Below are positions 28,841 to 39,340 of a stretch of 64,000 nucleotides of DNA, piece by piece. The position numbers and the translations under genes are program-made. Position 1 is the stretch's first letter; the number at the start of each line of letters is the position of its first letter. Source of the stretch: Virgibacillus sp. NKC19-3 (GTDB taxonomy: Bacteria; Bacillota; Bacilli; Bacillales; Amphibacillaceae); NCBI RefSeq assembly GCF_019837165.1, contig NZ_JAGYHC010000001.1, forward strand, positions 2,232,001 through 2,296,000, given 5' to 3'. The notes beneath the pieces are model-generated. The model was not told the origin of the DNA, made no database searches, and was given only the letters and a program-made list of their open reading frames with translations.

Positions 28841-29626
28841 TTAATTTCCTTTAAATTGCGGCTTTCTCTTTTCTTTAAAAGCAGCCAACCCTTCTAATCT
28901 GTCATTTGTGGGGATGGTTTGCTTATAGCTTAAATGCTCTAATGTTAAAGCAGTTGATACATCCGTTTGCATGCCCCTGTCAATTGCTAATTTAGCTTGA
29001 CGCAATGCTAACGGGCCGTTCATTGCAATTGTTTTTGCTAGTTGAATGGTTTCATCTAATAAGTCATCCGCTTGGACAACTTGTTCCACTAATCCAATAT
29101 TTAATGCTTCATCAGCTTGCAGAGGTTTCGCCGTATAAATTAAACGCTTTGCCTGCCCGATACCAATTAAACGAGGAAGACGCTGCGTGCCACCTGCTCC
29201 TGGTATAATCGCCAAAGATGTTTCAGTTAATCCCATTTTTACATGTTTCGCGGCTATTCGAAGATCACAAGCTAAAGCTAATTCAAGCCCGCCGCCAAAA
29301 GCCACACCGTTAAGTGCGGCAATTACGGGCATACGCATCTTTTCAATAGCGGAAATCGTACTACCTATATACTGTACAGCTTCTATTACCTGATCATCTG
29401 ACATGCCTTTACGCTCTTTTAAATCTGCACCAGCACTGAATGCTTTTTCATGAGCCCCGATAATAATGGAGCAATAAACGGATGTATCCCGATCTACCTT
29501 ATTAACGGTTTGATGAAGTTCATTGAGTAAAGCTGTTGACATAGCGTTTGCAGCTTCCGGTCTATTCAATGTTATGATTGCAATATGGTTCTCGACTATC
29601 TTTAAATCTACTAACCCATTATTTAT
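28841..29626 (-). CDS. enoyl-CoA hydratase/isomerase family protein (YngF-like), apparent ATA start
   Basis: Crotonase fold: LNRPEAANAMS, AFSAGADLKE (oxyanion), GVAFGGGLELALACD and the catalytic Glu region LTETSLAIIPGAGGTQRLPR. In this operon it is expected to hydrate methylglutaconyl-CoA. The open frame continues upstream of the first usable start (TTG 29569) through IVENHIAIITLNRP, which completes the first strand. AGGAGG sits six bases before an ATA at 29626, with no ATG/GTG/TTG near. Either ATA is used or an ATG has mutated. Confidence 0.85.
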   Translation of the reverse strand: MNNGLVDLKIVENHIAIITLNRPEAANAMSTALLNELHQTVNKVDRDTSVYCSIIIGAHEKAFSAGADLKERKGMSDDQVIEAVQYIGSTISAIEKMRMPVIAALNGVAFGGGLELALACDLRIAAKHVKMGLTETSLAIIPGAGGTQRLPRLIGIGQAKRLIYTAKPLQADEALNIGLVEQVVQADDLLDETIQLAKTIAMNGPLALRQAKLAIDRGMQTDVSTALTLEHLSYKQTIPTNDRLEGLAAFKEKRKPQFKGN

Positions 29627-29661
29627 ATTAAACCTCCTCCCAATCTATAAAGACGATTAAA

Positions 29662-29877
29662 TTAGTCACTTATAATAGCGATACTATCGTCCTCATTGAC
29701 AAAGTCGCCTTCAGCTACTTTTATTTCCTTAACTGTTCCTGGACCTTCTGCAGCAATTGGAATTTCCATTTTCATGGACTCTAAAATAACAATATCCTGA
29801 TCTTCTTCTACATTATCTCCTTCTTCCACCATAATTTTCCATACATTTCCTGCCATACTTGCTTTAATTTCCTCCAT
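29662..29877 (-). CDS. biotin carrier protein (biotinyl domain)
   Basis: 71 residues forming a single biotinyl/lipoyl domain with the biotinylation site K36 in ESMKME. It carries carboxybiotin between the carboxylase and carboxyltransferase of this operon. The separate short carrier corresponds to B. subtilis YngHB. It lies 12 bases after the biotin carboxylase. Confidence 0.93.
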   Translation of the reverse strand: MEEIKASMAGNVWKIMVEEGDNVEEDQDIVILESMKMEIPIAAEGPGTVKEIKVAEGDFVNEDDSIAIISD

Positions 29878-29889
29878 TAATAATTCCTC

Positions 29890-31244
29890 CTATTTTGTTT
29901 TCACTAATGGTAAATAGTAATCTTGTACAAACGATGTGGTTGTCTTTCCCGCTTTAAATTGCGGAGAATCTGCAATCTTTAATAACATTGGTATATTTGT
30001 TTTAATTCCCTTAATTTGATAGTTCGTCAGCGCATCCTTAAACCTTAAAATCGCTTCCTCTCTAGTTGCACCTTTAACAATTAACTTACCAATCATCGGA
30101 TCGTAAAAAGGTGTAATTTCATCATTGTTGCTTACAGCTGTTTCGTTACGTATAGAATCGTTTGATGGGATATTTACTTCTGTTATTTTTCCTGGAGAAG
30201 GAAGAAATGTAATCGGATCCTCCGCGTAAATACGTGCCTCTATCGCATGACCATTCATCGCTAATTCATCTTGCGTCATTTTAAGTTTTTCACCATTTGC
30301 AATATTTATTTGTTCCTCAACAATATCTATTCCTGTAATTTCTTCCGTAACCGGGTGCTCAACTTGAATTCTAGTATTCATTTCAAGGAAATAGAAATTT
30401 TCCTGCTCGTCCACTAAAAATTCGATTGTGCCCGCATTCGTATAACTAAGTGCCTTTGCAGCGCTTACGGAAGCGCTTCCCATAGCATTACGTGTTTTAA
30501 CAGATAGAAACGGGGAAGGAGCCTCCTCAATCACCTTTTGATTACGACGCTGAATAGAGCATTCCCGTTCAAATACGTGTACTACATTTCCATGATGATC
30601 TGCCAAAACTTGAATTTCAATATGTCTCGTATTCTCTAATCTCTTTTCTACGAACATAGCGCCGTCACCAAAAAATGATAAGGCTCGCTTCGAATTACTT
30701 TCATACGCTTTTATTAATTCCGCATCGGAATATACCAATTGCATCCCTATTCCGCCGCCACCGGCAGAGGCTTTTAACATGATTGGATAGCCTATTTCGC
30801 CAGCTGCATCCATTGCTTCCTCAACAGATGTTACCCCTCCGTCAGTTCCTGGGACAACTGGTACACCAGCTTCCTGCATTGCTTTTCTTGCAGCAATCTT
30901 ACTTCCCATCTTTTTCATTACATCGCCCGTAGGACCAATAAAGATAATACCTTCTTCTTTGCATCTTTTTGCAAAGGTATCACTTTCACTTAAAAAACCA
31001 TAACCGGGGTGAATCGCATCAACTGCAGTTTTTTTAGCAACATCCATTAGTTTGTCCACATTTAGATAACTTTCATTTACACGTGAGGGCCAATCAAGTA
31101 GCTTTCATCAGCCATCCTAACATGTAAAGCTTTTTGATCTGCTTCTGAATATACGGCAACCGTTTGAATAGCAAGTTTTTTACATCCCCGTATAATCCTT
31201 GCTGCAATTTCCCCACGATTTGCTATGAGTACTTTCTTAATCAT
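29890..31244 (-). pseudogene. biotin carboxylase subunit, one frame break
   Basis: The N-terminus [19 protein letters not shown] starts at 31244 behind GGGGAG and reads to a stop at 31077-31079. The rest, [12 protein letters not shown]...HPGYGFLSE with ATP-grasp motifs ASAGGGGIGMQ and EMNTRIQVEHPVTE, continues in another frame to 29890. One missing base near 31080-31090 accounts for it. The enzyme carboxylates biotin with ATP and bicarbonate. Because essential genes nearby show the same kind of one-base loss, this may be a sequence error. Confidence 0.85.
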
Positions 31245-31272
31245 AAAACTTCTCCCCTATTGTTCTGTATTT

Positions 31273-32413
31273 CTAGCAGCCTAATTTTCTCGCAATAACG
31301 ACACGCTGAATCTCAGATGTACCTTCCCCAATTTCCAAAAGTTTTGCATCACGTAAATATCTTTCCACTTCATATTCACGCATATACCCATACCCCCGTG
31401 AATTTGAACGGCCTCATTTGCTGTACGAAAGGCGGTTTCTGTTGCATAAAGCTTTGCATACGCAGCCTCTTTACCAAAAGGTTTCCCATTGTCTTTTAAC
31501 CAAGCTGCCTTATGTACGATGTTTCTGGCAAGTTCAACTTCCATAGACATATCAGCAAGTTTAAACTGGATGGCCTGGAAGTTGGAAATTGGTTTTTTAA
31601 ACTGCGTTCTTTCTTTTGCATAGCTTAATGCCCTGTCTAATGATCCTTGAGCAATTCCAAGTCCTAGTGCTGCAATGGATACTCTACCCCATCTAATGTG
31701 TGCATAAATTGATGAAATCCCTTTTGTGGGTCGCCGAGCAAATTTTCTTTGGGAACGCGTACATTTTCCAGAACAATCTCTGCTGTATCGGAGCCACGAA
31801 CTCCTAATTTATCGTAATTACTTGTAATGGTCATTCCTTCTGTATCTGTTGGAACAATTATGGCAGAAATGATGTTTTTCCCCTTCTCGTTTTTCCCAGT
31901 AACAGCTGTAACGATGACTGTTTTTGCAAAGCTCGCATTCGTAATAAAAGATTTTTCCCCGTTAATAATATAGTCGTTTCCCTCTTCCACTGCAGTCGTT
32001 TGCGTACCACCGGCATCAGACCCGGCGTTCGGTTCCGTTAATCCAAATGATCCTAAAGCTTTTCCTTGTGCTAATGGTGTTAGAAATTTTTCTTTTTGTT
32101 CTTCTGTTCCAAAAGCATAGATTGGACTTGCTCCAAGAGAAACTGCTGCAGCGTAACTTAAACCAGTGCTCCCACATACACGGCCGATCTCTTCCACTGC
32201 CAGGACGTAGGAAAGTGTATCACCACCGGAACCTCCATATTCCTCAGGAAAGGGGATTCCTAATAATCCTAATTCTCCCATCTGATCAAAGGTATCGACA
32301 GGAAACTTTGCCTCTTTATCAGCCTCTATCGCTCTTGGTTGTATAACTTCATCTGCAAACGCTTGAACCATTTTTTTAATCATATGTTGTTCTTTGGATA
32401 ATTCAAAATTCAT
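31273..32413 (-). pseudogene. acyl-CoA dehydrogenase (isovaleryl-CoA-type), two frame breaks
   Basis: The N-terminal 245 residues are clear: FADEVIQPRA, LTEPNAGSDAGG (FAD site) and NASFAKTVIV. The frame breaks at a GGGG run (31688-31691) where GGGGG would give LDGGRVSIAALGLGIAQG. It breaks again near 31385-31391, where one more base gives [19 protein letters not shown] and the C-terminal [10 protein letters not shown], ending at 31275. It would oxidise isovaleryl-CoA or a similar substrate as the first step of the operon. Both breaks are single-base losses. Confidence 0.85.
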
Positions 32414-32522
32414 GTCCTTCCCCCTCTACTATCACGCAATAAATTCAACTAATTGATTTTTTTATCTTATCATATTCTCCCAAAAATAGGAAGCGTTTAC
32501 AACATGGATGAGTAAAAATATA

Positions 32523-32556
32523 GCAGATAGGAAGGCGTTAACCTTTCCTATCTGCA
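32523..32556 (-). terminator. terminator after parC
   Basis: GCAGATAGGAAGG pairs with CCTTTCCTATCTGC (one bulge), followed on the minus strand by TATATTTTTA. Confidence 0.75.
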
Positions 32557-32602
32557 GAGAGAATGATCATGTTATCCCAAAACTTTTTTTACTGCTAATA
32601 GT

Positions 32603-35052
32603 TTATTCCATAACATCATCAAAAGGTTTTTGATATGTTTTTTCCTTCCAAGCCTCTGTCACTTCGCCTTGATTATCTGTATCAATGATAAACGATCCAT
32701 TGCTTGTTCTGGTACTGCTGGATAGTTCAAGTGGAAAAATGCTGTGGGTTTTTCCATTTGCTGTTTGGAAGTACAGTGTGTCATTTTCTTTAACAATGAA
32801 AAACCCCTTCACGCGATGTGGCTTTTTCTTTAATTCTTTTAACAAGGCTTGACCACGTTTAGCTCTACTACTCTTTTCAACTTCCGCTAGTTTCATCCGC
32901 TTACATGCTCCGCGTTGTGTCAAGATAACCATTGATGGCTCTGCCAACTCATCAAATACATGTCCACTCACAACATATTCATCGTCCTTTAATTGCATGG
33001 CTTTAACACCTGCAGCCCGTTGACCAACAAGTGAAACCTCTGATTCATGGTACCATAGACCATATCCTTTATTGGAAACAAGGAATACATCAGAGTGTCC
33101 ATTTGTTTGATAAACATTGACAACTTCGTCATCTTTTTTGAGATTCATCGCGATTAATGTTTTTGAATGCCTTTGCGCATCATACAGTTTAATCTCGCTT
33201 CGTTTGATCATCCCATTCTTAGTAAAGAAAATAAGATGATAACCTTCTTCAAATTCACGAACAGGAATACACTGAACAATATACTCATCTTTTGCCATCG
33301 ATACAATATTTGATACATGCTGACCAAGATCTTTCCAGCGTATATCCGATAATTGATGAACGGGGAGAAATATATAATTTCCTCTGCTTGTGAAAAGCAG
33401 GATGTTATCTGTCGTGTTTAACTCCATCAGTCCTACAAGGTGATCGTTATCCTTAATGGCCAAGTCCTCCCCATTTGATGCCCCGTAGGACCTTAAACTG
33501 GTTCGTTTAAGGTATCCATCTCTTGTAATAGAAACAAGTACATCTTCACTTGCAACCGTTACTTCTATATTAAACGTTAACTCCTCTATTTTATCTTCAA
33601 TACTTGTCCTTCGTTTATCCGAAAATGTTTTCTTGATTTGCTTTAGATCTTTTTGATTGTTTGATAAAGGCTTTTTTCACTTGCCAAAATCGTTTCCAAC
33701 TCTTTTATTGTATTACGTAATTCATCTGCTTCTTTTTTAAGTAGTGTAATATCTGTGTTTGTTAAACGGTATAGTTGTAGCATCACGATAGCCTCTGCTT
33801 GCGCTTCCGTAAAATCATATTTTGCTATAATGCGTTTTTTGGCATCTTGTTTATCTTTCGATTCCCGGATGGTAACAATCAACTCATCCAATATAGATAT
33901 AGCCTTTATCAAACCTTCTACAATATGGGCACGATTTTTTGCTTTTTTTAAATCAAACGTTGTTTGCCTTGTTACAACTTCCTTTTGGTGGTTAATATAT
34001 GCATCCAGTATCTGTGGTAAAGATAATAATTTAGGTGTCTTATCCTGTATAGCTACCAAATTGAAATTATAAGTTACCTGCAAATCCGTGTTTTTATATA
34101 AATAATTTAAAACACCTTCACTATCTGCACCTTTTTTCAATTCAATAACAATGCGCAATCCCGTTCGATCGGTTTCATCTCGAACCTCGGCAATCCCTTC
34201 TACCTTACGATCGATTCTGAGTTCATCGATTTTTTTAACCATATTTGCTTTATTTACTTCAAATGGAATTTCACTGATAACGATTTGCTGACGATTCCCC
34301 CGTACATCTTCTACATACGCTCTGCTACGGTTTACTACTTTGCCTCGACCGGTCTCATAAGCCTTCTTTATGCCATCCACACCCTGAATAATACCACCTG
34401 TAGGGAAATCTGGTCCTTGAATGACTTTCATTAAGTCATCAACTGTAGCATCAGGCTTATCCATTCTCATAATAACTGCATCTATTACTTCAGCTAAATT
34501 ATGAGGAGGAATATCCGTTGCATATCCAGCAGAAATCCCTGTGGAACCATTAACCAATAAATTAGGGAATTTAGCAGGTAATACAACTGGTTCTTCACTC
34601 GTTTCGTCAAAATTAGGAAAGAAATCAACTGTTTCTTTGTCAATATCTTTCAACAGTTCTGAAGCAATACGTCCTAATCTTGCTTCTGTATACCGCATCG
34701 CTGCCGCTGAATCTCCATCAATACTCCCATTGTTTCCATGCATCTCAATTAATACGTTTCTAACTTTCCAATCCTGACTCAGGCGAACCATGGCTTCATA
34801 AACGGAAGAATCACCATGTGGATGATAGTTACCAATTACTGTACCAACAGTTTTGGCAGATTTTCGAAAGCTTTTATCATGTGTGTTTTTTTCTTCATGC
34901 ATCGCATACAAGATTCTGCGTTGAACAGGTTTGAGACCGTCTCTCGCATCTGGTAATGCTCTATCTTGAATAATATATTTACTATACCTCCCAAATCTGT
35001 CACCAATAACTTCTTCTAGTGGAAGGTCCATAAATTTTTCAGGTTGTGCCAA
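32603..35052 (-). CDS. parC: topoisomerase IV subunit A, one apparent frameshift
   Basis: The DNA-breaking subunit of topoisomerase IV, which unlinks daughter chromosomes. The catalytic Tyr region lies after [17 protein letters not shown]; the quinolone-determining Ser and Glu appear wild type. The frame stops at 33643 after [13 protein letters not shown], but the next frame continues [14 protein letters not shown] through the six-bladed C-terminal domain to 32603. One missing base at about 33666-33676 explains this. An essential gene is unlikely to be broken, so an indel error is favoured. The start is TTG behind GGGGGG, 11 bases after parE. Confidence 0.92.
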
Positions 35053-35063
35053 ACCAACCCCCC

Positions 35064-37014
35064 TTATTCTGTATGAATTTTCTCGTTTTCTAATATATTG
35101 GCATCCTCATCCATATCAAATTCTACATGGCTTTCAATCCATTTTCTTCTTGGTTCTACTTTATCGCCCATTAATGTGGTTACTCTTCTTTCCGCCCTAG
35201 CCAGATCTTCTATTGTAACACGAATTAACGTACGACTCTCAGGATTCATCGTCGTCTCCCAAAGCTGATCCGCATTCATTTCACCTAGACCTTTATAGCG
35301 CTGAACGATATAGCCATTTTTAAGTTCCTTTGTCACTTCTTTCATCTCTTCCTCATCCCATGTGTATACTGTTTTCTCTTTCTTTCCTTTGCCTTTAGAA
35401 ATTTTAAATAGTGGAGGAAGAGCGATGAAAATTTTACCAGCTTCAACAAGTGAGCGCATGTAGCGATAGAAGAACGTCAATAATAAAACTTGAATATGGG
35501 CACCATCCGTATCAGCATCTGTCATAATTATAATTTTATCATATTGGACATCCTCTAAATTAAAGTCGCCTCCTACTCCTGCGCCTATCGTATGAATGAT
35601 GGTGGAGATTTCCTCGTTTTTAAATACATCCTGCAGGTTAGCTTTTTCCGTATTAATAACTTTTCCGCGTAGAGGGAGGATAGCTTGAAACTTTCTGTCT
35701 CTGCCTTGCTTTGCCGACCCCCTGCGGAATCCCCTTCCACTAAGTAGAGTTCGTTTTTTTGGCATTTCTGGATTGCGCTGGTGTAAGCTTTCCACTTAAA
35801 AGCGCGTCCTTTTTACGCTTTTTCTTACCCGTTCTGGCATCTTCACGGGCTTTACGTGCTGCTTCACGAGCTTCCTTTGCCTTCATGGATTTTTTTATCA
35901 ATGCTCCGGAGATATCAGGATTCTCTTCCAGAAAATAAGAAAGTTTTTCAGAAACAACAGCATCTACGATTGATCTTGCTTCTGTAGTACCAAGTTTTCC
36001 TTTTGTTTGACCTTCGAATTGCAGCTTTTCTTCAGGAATTCGAACAGAAATAATGGCTGTTAGCCCTTCGCGTATATCGGTACCTTCTAAATTCTTGTCT
36101 TTCTCTTTTAATAAACCGACTTTTCTCGCATAATCATTAAATGTTCTTGTAATTGCTGTTCTAGCTCCAGATTCATGTGTGCCACCATCCCTTGTTCGAA
36201 CATGATTTACAAAGGAAAGCATGCTTTCTGCATATCCATCATTAAATTGAAAAGCAAATTCGACTTCGAATCCCTGTTGATACCCTTCAAACGAAACAAC
36301 CTGATGCAGGGTGTCTTTTTCCTCATTTAAATAGTCCACAAATGATTTAAGCCCATCAGGATATTGATACGTTTCTTCTTCGTTTGTTCGATTGTCGATT
36401 AATTGTATCTCTAACCCCTTTAATAAAAAAGCAGATTCCCGCAGCCTTTCTGACAGAGTTTCAAAATCAAAAACAACCGCAGATAGAATCGTTGGGTCAG
36501 GCTTAAAATGAATCAAGGTACCAGTCTTTTTTGTAGATCCTTTTTTCTCAAGTGACCCAACCGGTTGACCACCATTTTCAAACCGCTGTTGGTACGTATA
36601 TCCGTCGCGAAAGATCGTCACTTCAAGCCATTCAGATAATGCATTCACAACAGAACCACCGACACCATGCAGGCCGCCACTCGTTTTGTATCCACCTTGT
36701 CCAAATTTACCTCCTGCATGAAGAACAGTAAAAATCACCTCTATTGTTGGCTTCCCAGAGCTATGCATACCTGTTGGTATCCCTCTTCCGCTATCTTCAA
36801 TAGAGATACTATTATCGTTATGTATCTGTACCTTAATAAAATTTCCATAACCTGCTAATGCCTCATCGACTGCGTTATCAACGATTTCAAATACTAAATG
36901 ATGCAGACCACGTATATCGGTACTACCTATATACATTCCAGGCCTTTTTCTAACAGCTTCAAGGCCTTCTAAAACTTGGATGGAATCATCTGTATATCGT
37001 GTTGGATTAGCCAA
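35064..37014 (-). CDS. parE: topoisomerase IV subunit B, two apparent frameshifts
   Basis: The ATPase subunit: GHKL motifs [23 protein letters not shown] and [14 protein letters not shown], then TOPRIM. Around 35718-35760 the frame changes twice. One missing A in a run (T7 at 35754-35760) and one missing base at C5 (35718-35722) hide the motif [18 protein letters not shown], which is present in the third frame between them. DADTDG-like TDADTDGAH follows intact. Two losses within 45 bases of an essential motif point to sequence error. The start is TTG at 37014. Confidence 0.92.
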
Positions 37015-37057
37015 ATCACCATCGACTCCTTTCCCCTAATAAAAGTATCATTCTCAT

Positions 37058-37086
37058 ATAATAGAACAAATGTTTTTTGTTGGCAA
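37058..37086 (-). promoter_or_regulatory. sigma-A promoter of parE-parC
   Basis: Minus strand TTGCCA (37081-37086), 17-bp spacer, TATTAT (37058-37063), about 45 bases before the parE start. Confidence 0.6.
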
Positions 37087-37334
37087 GTAAGAACATATAA
37101 TTATTTCCTTACTTATTCACTATCTAAAGCCGCCACATCATGGGTTATGCGTAAATGCCCACCCCATTTGAAGCCATTTGTGGCAACGCCAGTACTAGCA
37201 CGTCTTTTGCGTGTTTAGCATTCGAATGACTAACGAACGCTAAGGTTTCTAATCAATGTATACGAAATTACTGATATGAAGCTAAGCATGATAATAAGTA
37301 TACTATAACTGAATTCCGCTTGCATATTTTTTTG
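37087..37334. other. intergenic region parE / yneT-like gene
   Basis: About 250 bases between the parE promoter and the hairpin after the yneT-like gene. A GC-richer stretch lies at 37130-37240. No gene was supported. Confidence 0.4.
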
Positions 37335-37379
37335 TAACAAGAGAAAGGATGACTGAAAATGTCATCCTTTCTCTTGTTA
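37335..37379. terminator. strong hairpin at the end of the yneT-like gene
   Basis: Perfect 19-bp stem (37335-37353 with 37361-37379) and a 7-base loop, overlapping the stop codon. The minus-strand side lacks a T run, so it may act as an mRNA end stabiliser or as a plus-strand terminator. Confidence 0.55.
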
Positions 37380-37796
37380 TTTCTGCACTAGTACACTGTG
37401 TACTACTTTGATGCATAAATCCATCATGACGATGAAATCCCGTTCTTTTAAATAATGATAAGCTTCTTCGTTTACAATACCTTGTTGTGCCCAAAAAACG
37501 CGGCAATCCGTTTGGGCAGCTTCTTCCGCAATAGCAGGCAAGTATTCCGGTCTTCTAAAAACATTGATAATATCTACTTTTTCAGGTATATCCGTCAATT
37601 TTGGATAAGATTTTTCACCGAGTACTTCTTCAACAGTGGGATTAACTGGGATGATCCGGTATCCTTTTTCCTGCATTATTTTTGCTATTTGATGTGATGT
37701 TCTGTCAGGGTTATCAGATAGTCCAACGACTGCAATTGTGTTCGCTGATTCCAATATTTCTTTCAATGTTTCATTTTTCGGGTTTTCCCAAGACAT
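37377..37796 (-). CDS. CoA-binding protein (YneT-like)
   Basis: 139 residues, a Rossmann-type CoA-binding domain: TIAVVGLSDNPDRTSHQIA, the VNPTVEEVLG loop and VFWAQQGIVNEEA. The family relates to the CoA-binding part of succinyl-CoA synthetase; the exact role is unknown. It is next to parE, as yneT is in B. subtilis. Confidence 0.9.
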   Translation of the reverse strand: MSWENPKNETLKEILESANTIAVVGLSDNPDRTSHQIAKIMQEKGYRIIPVNPTVEEVLGEKSYPKLTDIPEKVDIINVFRRPEYLPAIAEEAAQTDCRVFWAQQGIVNEEAYHYLKERDFIVMMDLCIKVVHSVLVQK

Positions 37797-37819
37797 ATTT
37801 TCACAGCCCCTTCTCTATT

Positions 37820-39340
37820 TTAAAGTAAACCTTCGCTTTCCAGAAACTCTCTTGCTACTTCGTTAGGAGACCTGTCTTCATAGTCAACTTCATAATTCAT
37901 CTCGCGCATCTCTTCATCTGTTATTTTACCACCCAGTTGATTTAATACCTCTTCTAATTCCGGATGTTCCTTCAATGTTTCCGCCCTGAGAAGTGGTGCT
38001 CCTTGATATGGCGGAAACAGATTCTCCGGATCGTCTAATGTTACTAGGCCTAATTCTACCATATAACTGTCTGTTGCGTAAGCATCAATGATGTCCACTT
38101 CACCTTTATCTAAAGCATCCTGACGTATACCAGGATCCATTGTGCTGATGCTTTCGATATCAAGGTTATAAACATCTTGCATGCCTATATATCCATCGTA
38201 CCTATCCCTAAATTCCAATGTAAAACCTGCTGTGATTTCATCTTCTATTTGCTTTACGTCTCCAATATCTTCTAAGTTAGACTCTTTGGCAGTCTCCGGT
38301 CTCGTAGCTATCGTATACGTATTATTGTATTCCATAGGTTGGAGAAACTCCATGTCATATTCTTCTTTCATTCCTTGTTTTGCTTGTTCATATACTTCAG
38401 TGGCATCATTGCTCTCTGTCTCTTCTTCTAAATGGGTAACAATTGCTGTTCCGGTAAATTCAGGAAATATATCAATACTCTCCTCTTGTAACGCCGTAAA
38501 CACGAATGCTGTCTTTCCAAGCCCAGCTTCCAGTTCTACTTCCAAATCAGTTTCATCCTCAATTAAGAGCTTGTACATATTAATTAAAATTTCCGGTTCG
38601 GCCCCCAATTTCCCACCGATTACCACATCTGCATTTTTGGAAGTAGTAATAAAAAATGGGGTGGTAACGATGAGTACAGCGATAACTAACATGACAATAA
38701 ACGATTTAAAGCCAGCTTTTTTTGAAATACGTTCAAATCCTCGTAAAATTAAATCCAACGCAATGGCTAATAATGCTGCAGGTATGGCACCAAGTAATAT
38801 GAGATTAACATCTGCTCCTCGATCTATCCCCAATAAGATTAACTCACCTAATCCACCCGCTCCAATAAGAGCTGCAATCGTTGTAGTTCCAACAATCAGA
38901 ACCATCGAAGTTCGAATTCCTGCCATCATCACAGGCATTGCAATTGGTAATTCAACTTTAGTTAACCGTTTTACTGAATTCATCCCCATACCTGTTGCCG
39001 CTTCTTTTAAAGCTGGATTAACTTCTTTAATTCCTGTATATGTATTTCTTAAAATGGGAAGAAGGCCATATACGGTGAGTGCTACAATAGCAGGTGTTGT
39101 GCCAATCCCAAAGAAGGGGATTAAAAAAGCTAATACTGCTAAACTCGGTATTGTTTGCATGACTGCAGACAGACCGATTACCGGCTCAGCAACACGTGGA
39201 TACCTTGTTAAAATTAAGCCTAAGGGAACTGCAATAATAATAGCAATAATAAGTGAGATAAGTGATATTTGTAAATGTTCCCAAATCAACTCCAGCAACA
39301 TATCCTGTCTATCTTGAAATACGGAAATGAATTCACTCAT
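37820..39340 (-). CDS. ABC transporter permease fused to substrate-binding domain (OpuC/EgtU-like)
   Basis: 506 residues. Residues about 1-205 are a permease with several membrane helices and the EAA-type loop EAATGMGMNSVKRLTKVELPIAMP. A further helix (about 213-235) anchors a substrate-binding domain (about 240-506) containing IGGKLGAEPEILINMY and DIFPEFTGTAI. The closest described group holds betaine/choline importers and the ergothioneine importer EgtU. Osmolyte uptake would suit a halotolerant host, but the ligand is not proven. Overlaps the ATPase gene by 4 bases. Confidence 0.88.
   Translation of the reverse strand: MSEFISVFQDRQDMLLELIWEHLQISLISLIIAIIIAVPLGLILTRYPRVAEPVIGLSAVMQTIPSLAVLAFLIPFFGIGTTPAIVALTVYGLLPILRNTYTGIKEVNPALKEAATGMGMNSVKRLTKVELPIAMPVMMAGIRTSMVLIVGTTTIAALIGAGGLGELILLGIDRGADVNLILLGAIPAALLAIALDLILRGFERISKKAGFKSFIVMLVIAVLIVTTPFFITTSKNADVVIGGKLGAEPEILINMYKLLIEDETDLEVELEAGLGKTAFVFTALQEESIDIFPEFTGTAIVTHLEEETESNDATEVYEQAKQGMKEEYDMEFLQPMEYNNTYTIATRPETAKESNLEDIGDVKQIEDEITAGFTLEFRDRYDGYIGMQDVYNLDIESISTMDPGIRQDALDKGEVDIIDAYATDSYMVELGLVTLDDPENLFPPYQGAPLLRAETLKEHPELEEVLNQLGGKITDEEMREMNYEVDYEDRSPNEVAREFLESEGLL

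Noticed and set aside
32603-37014. parC and parE as true pseudogenes
   Set aside because: Both encode essential functions, all breaks are single-base losses in or near homopolymers, and repaired frames are full length with intact motifs.
38181-39317. A 378-codon open frame on the plus strand
   Set aside because: It lies entirely antisense to the fused permease gene, has no family resemblance and no ribosome site; it is a shadow of the codon use on the other strand.
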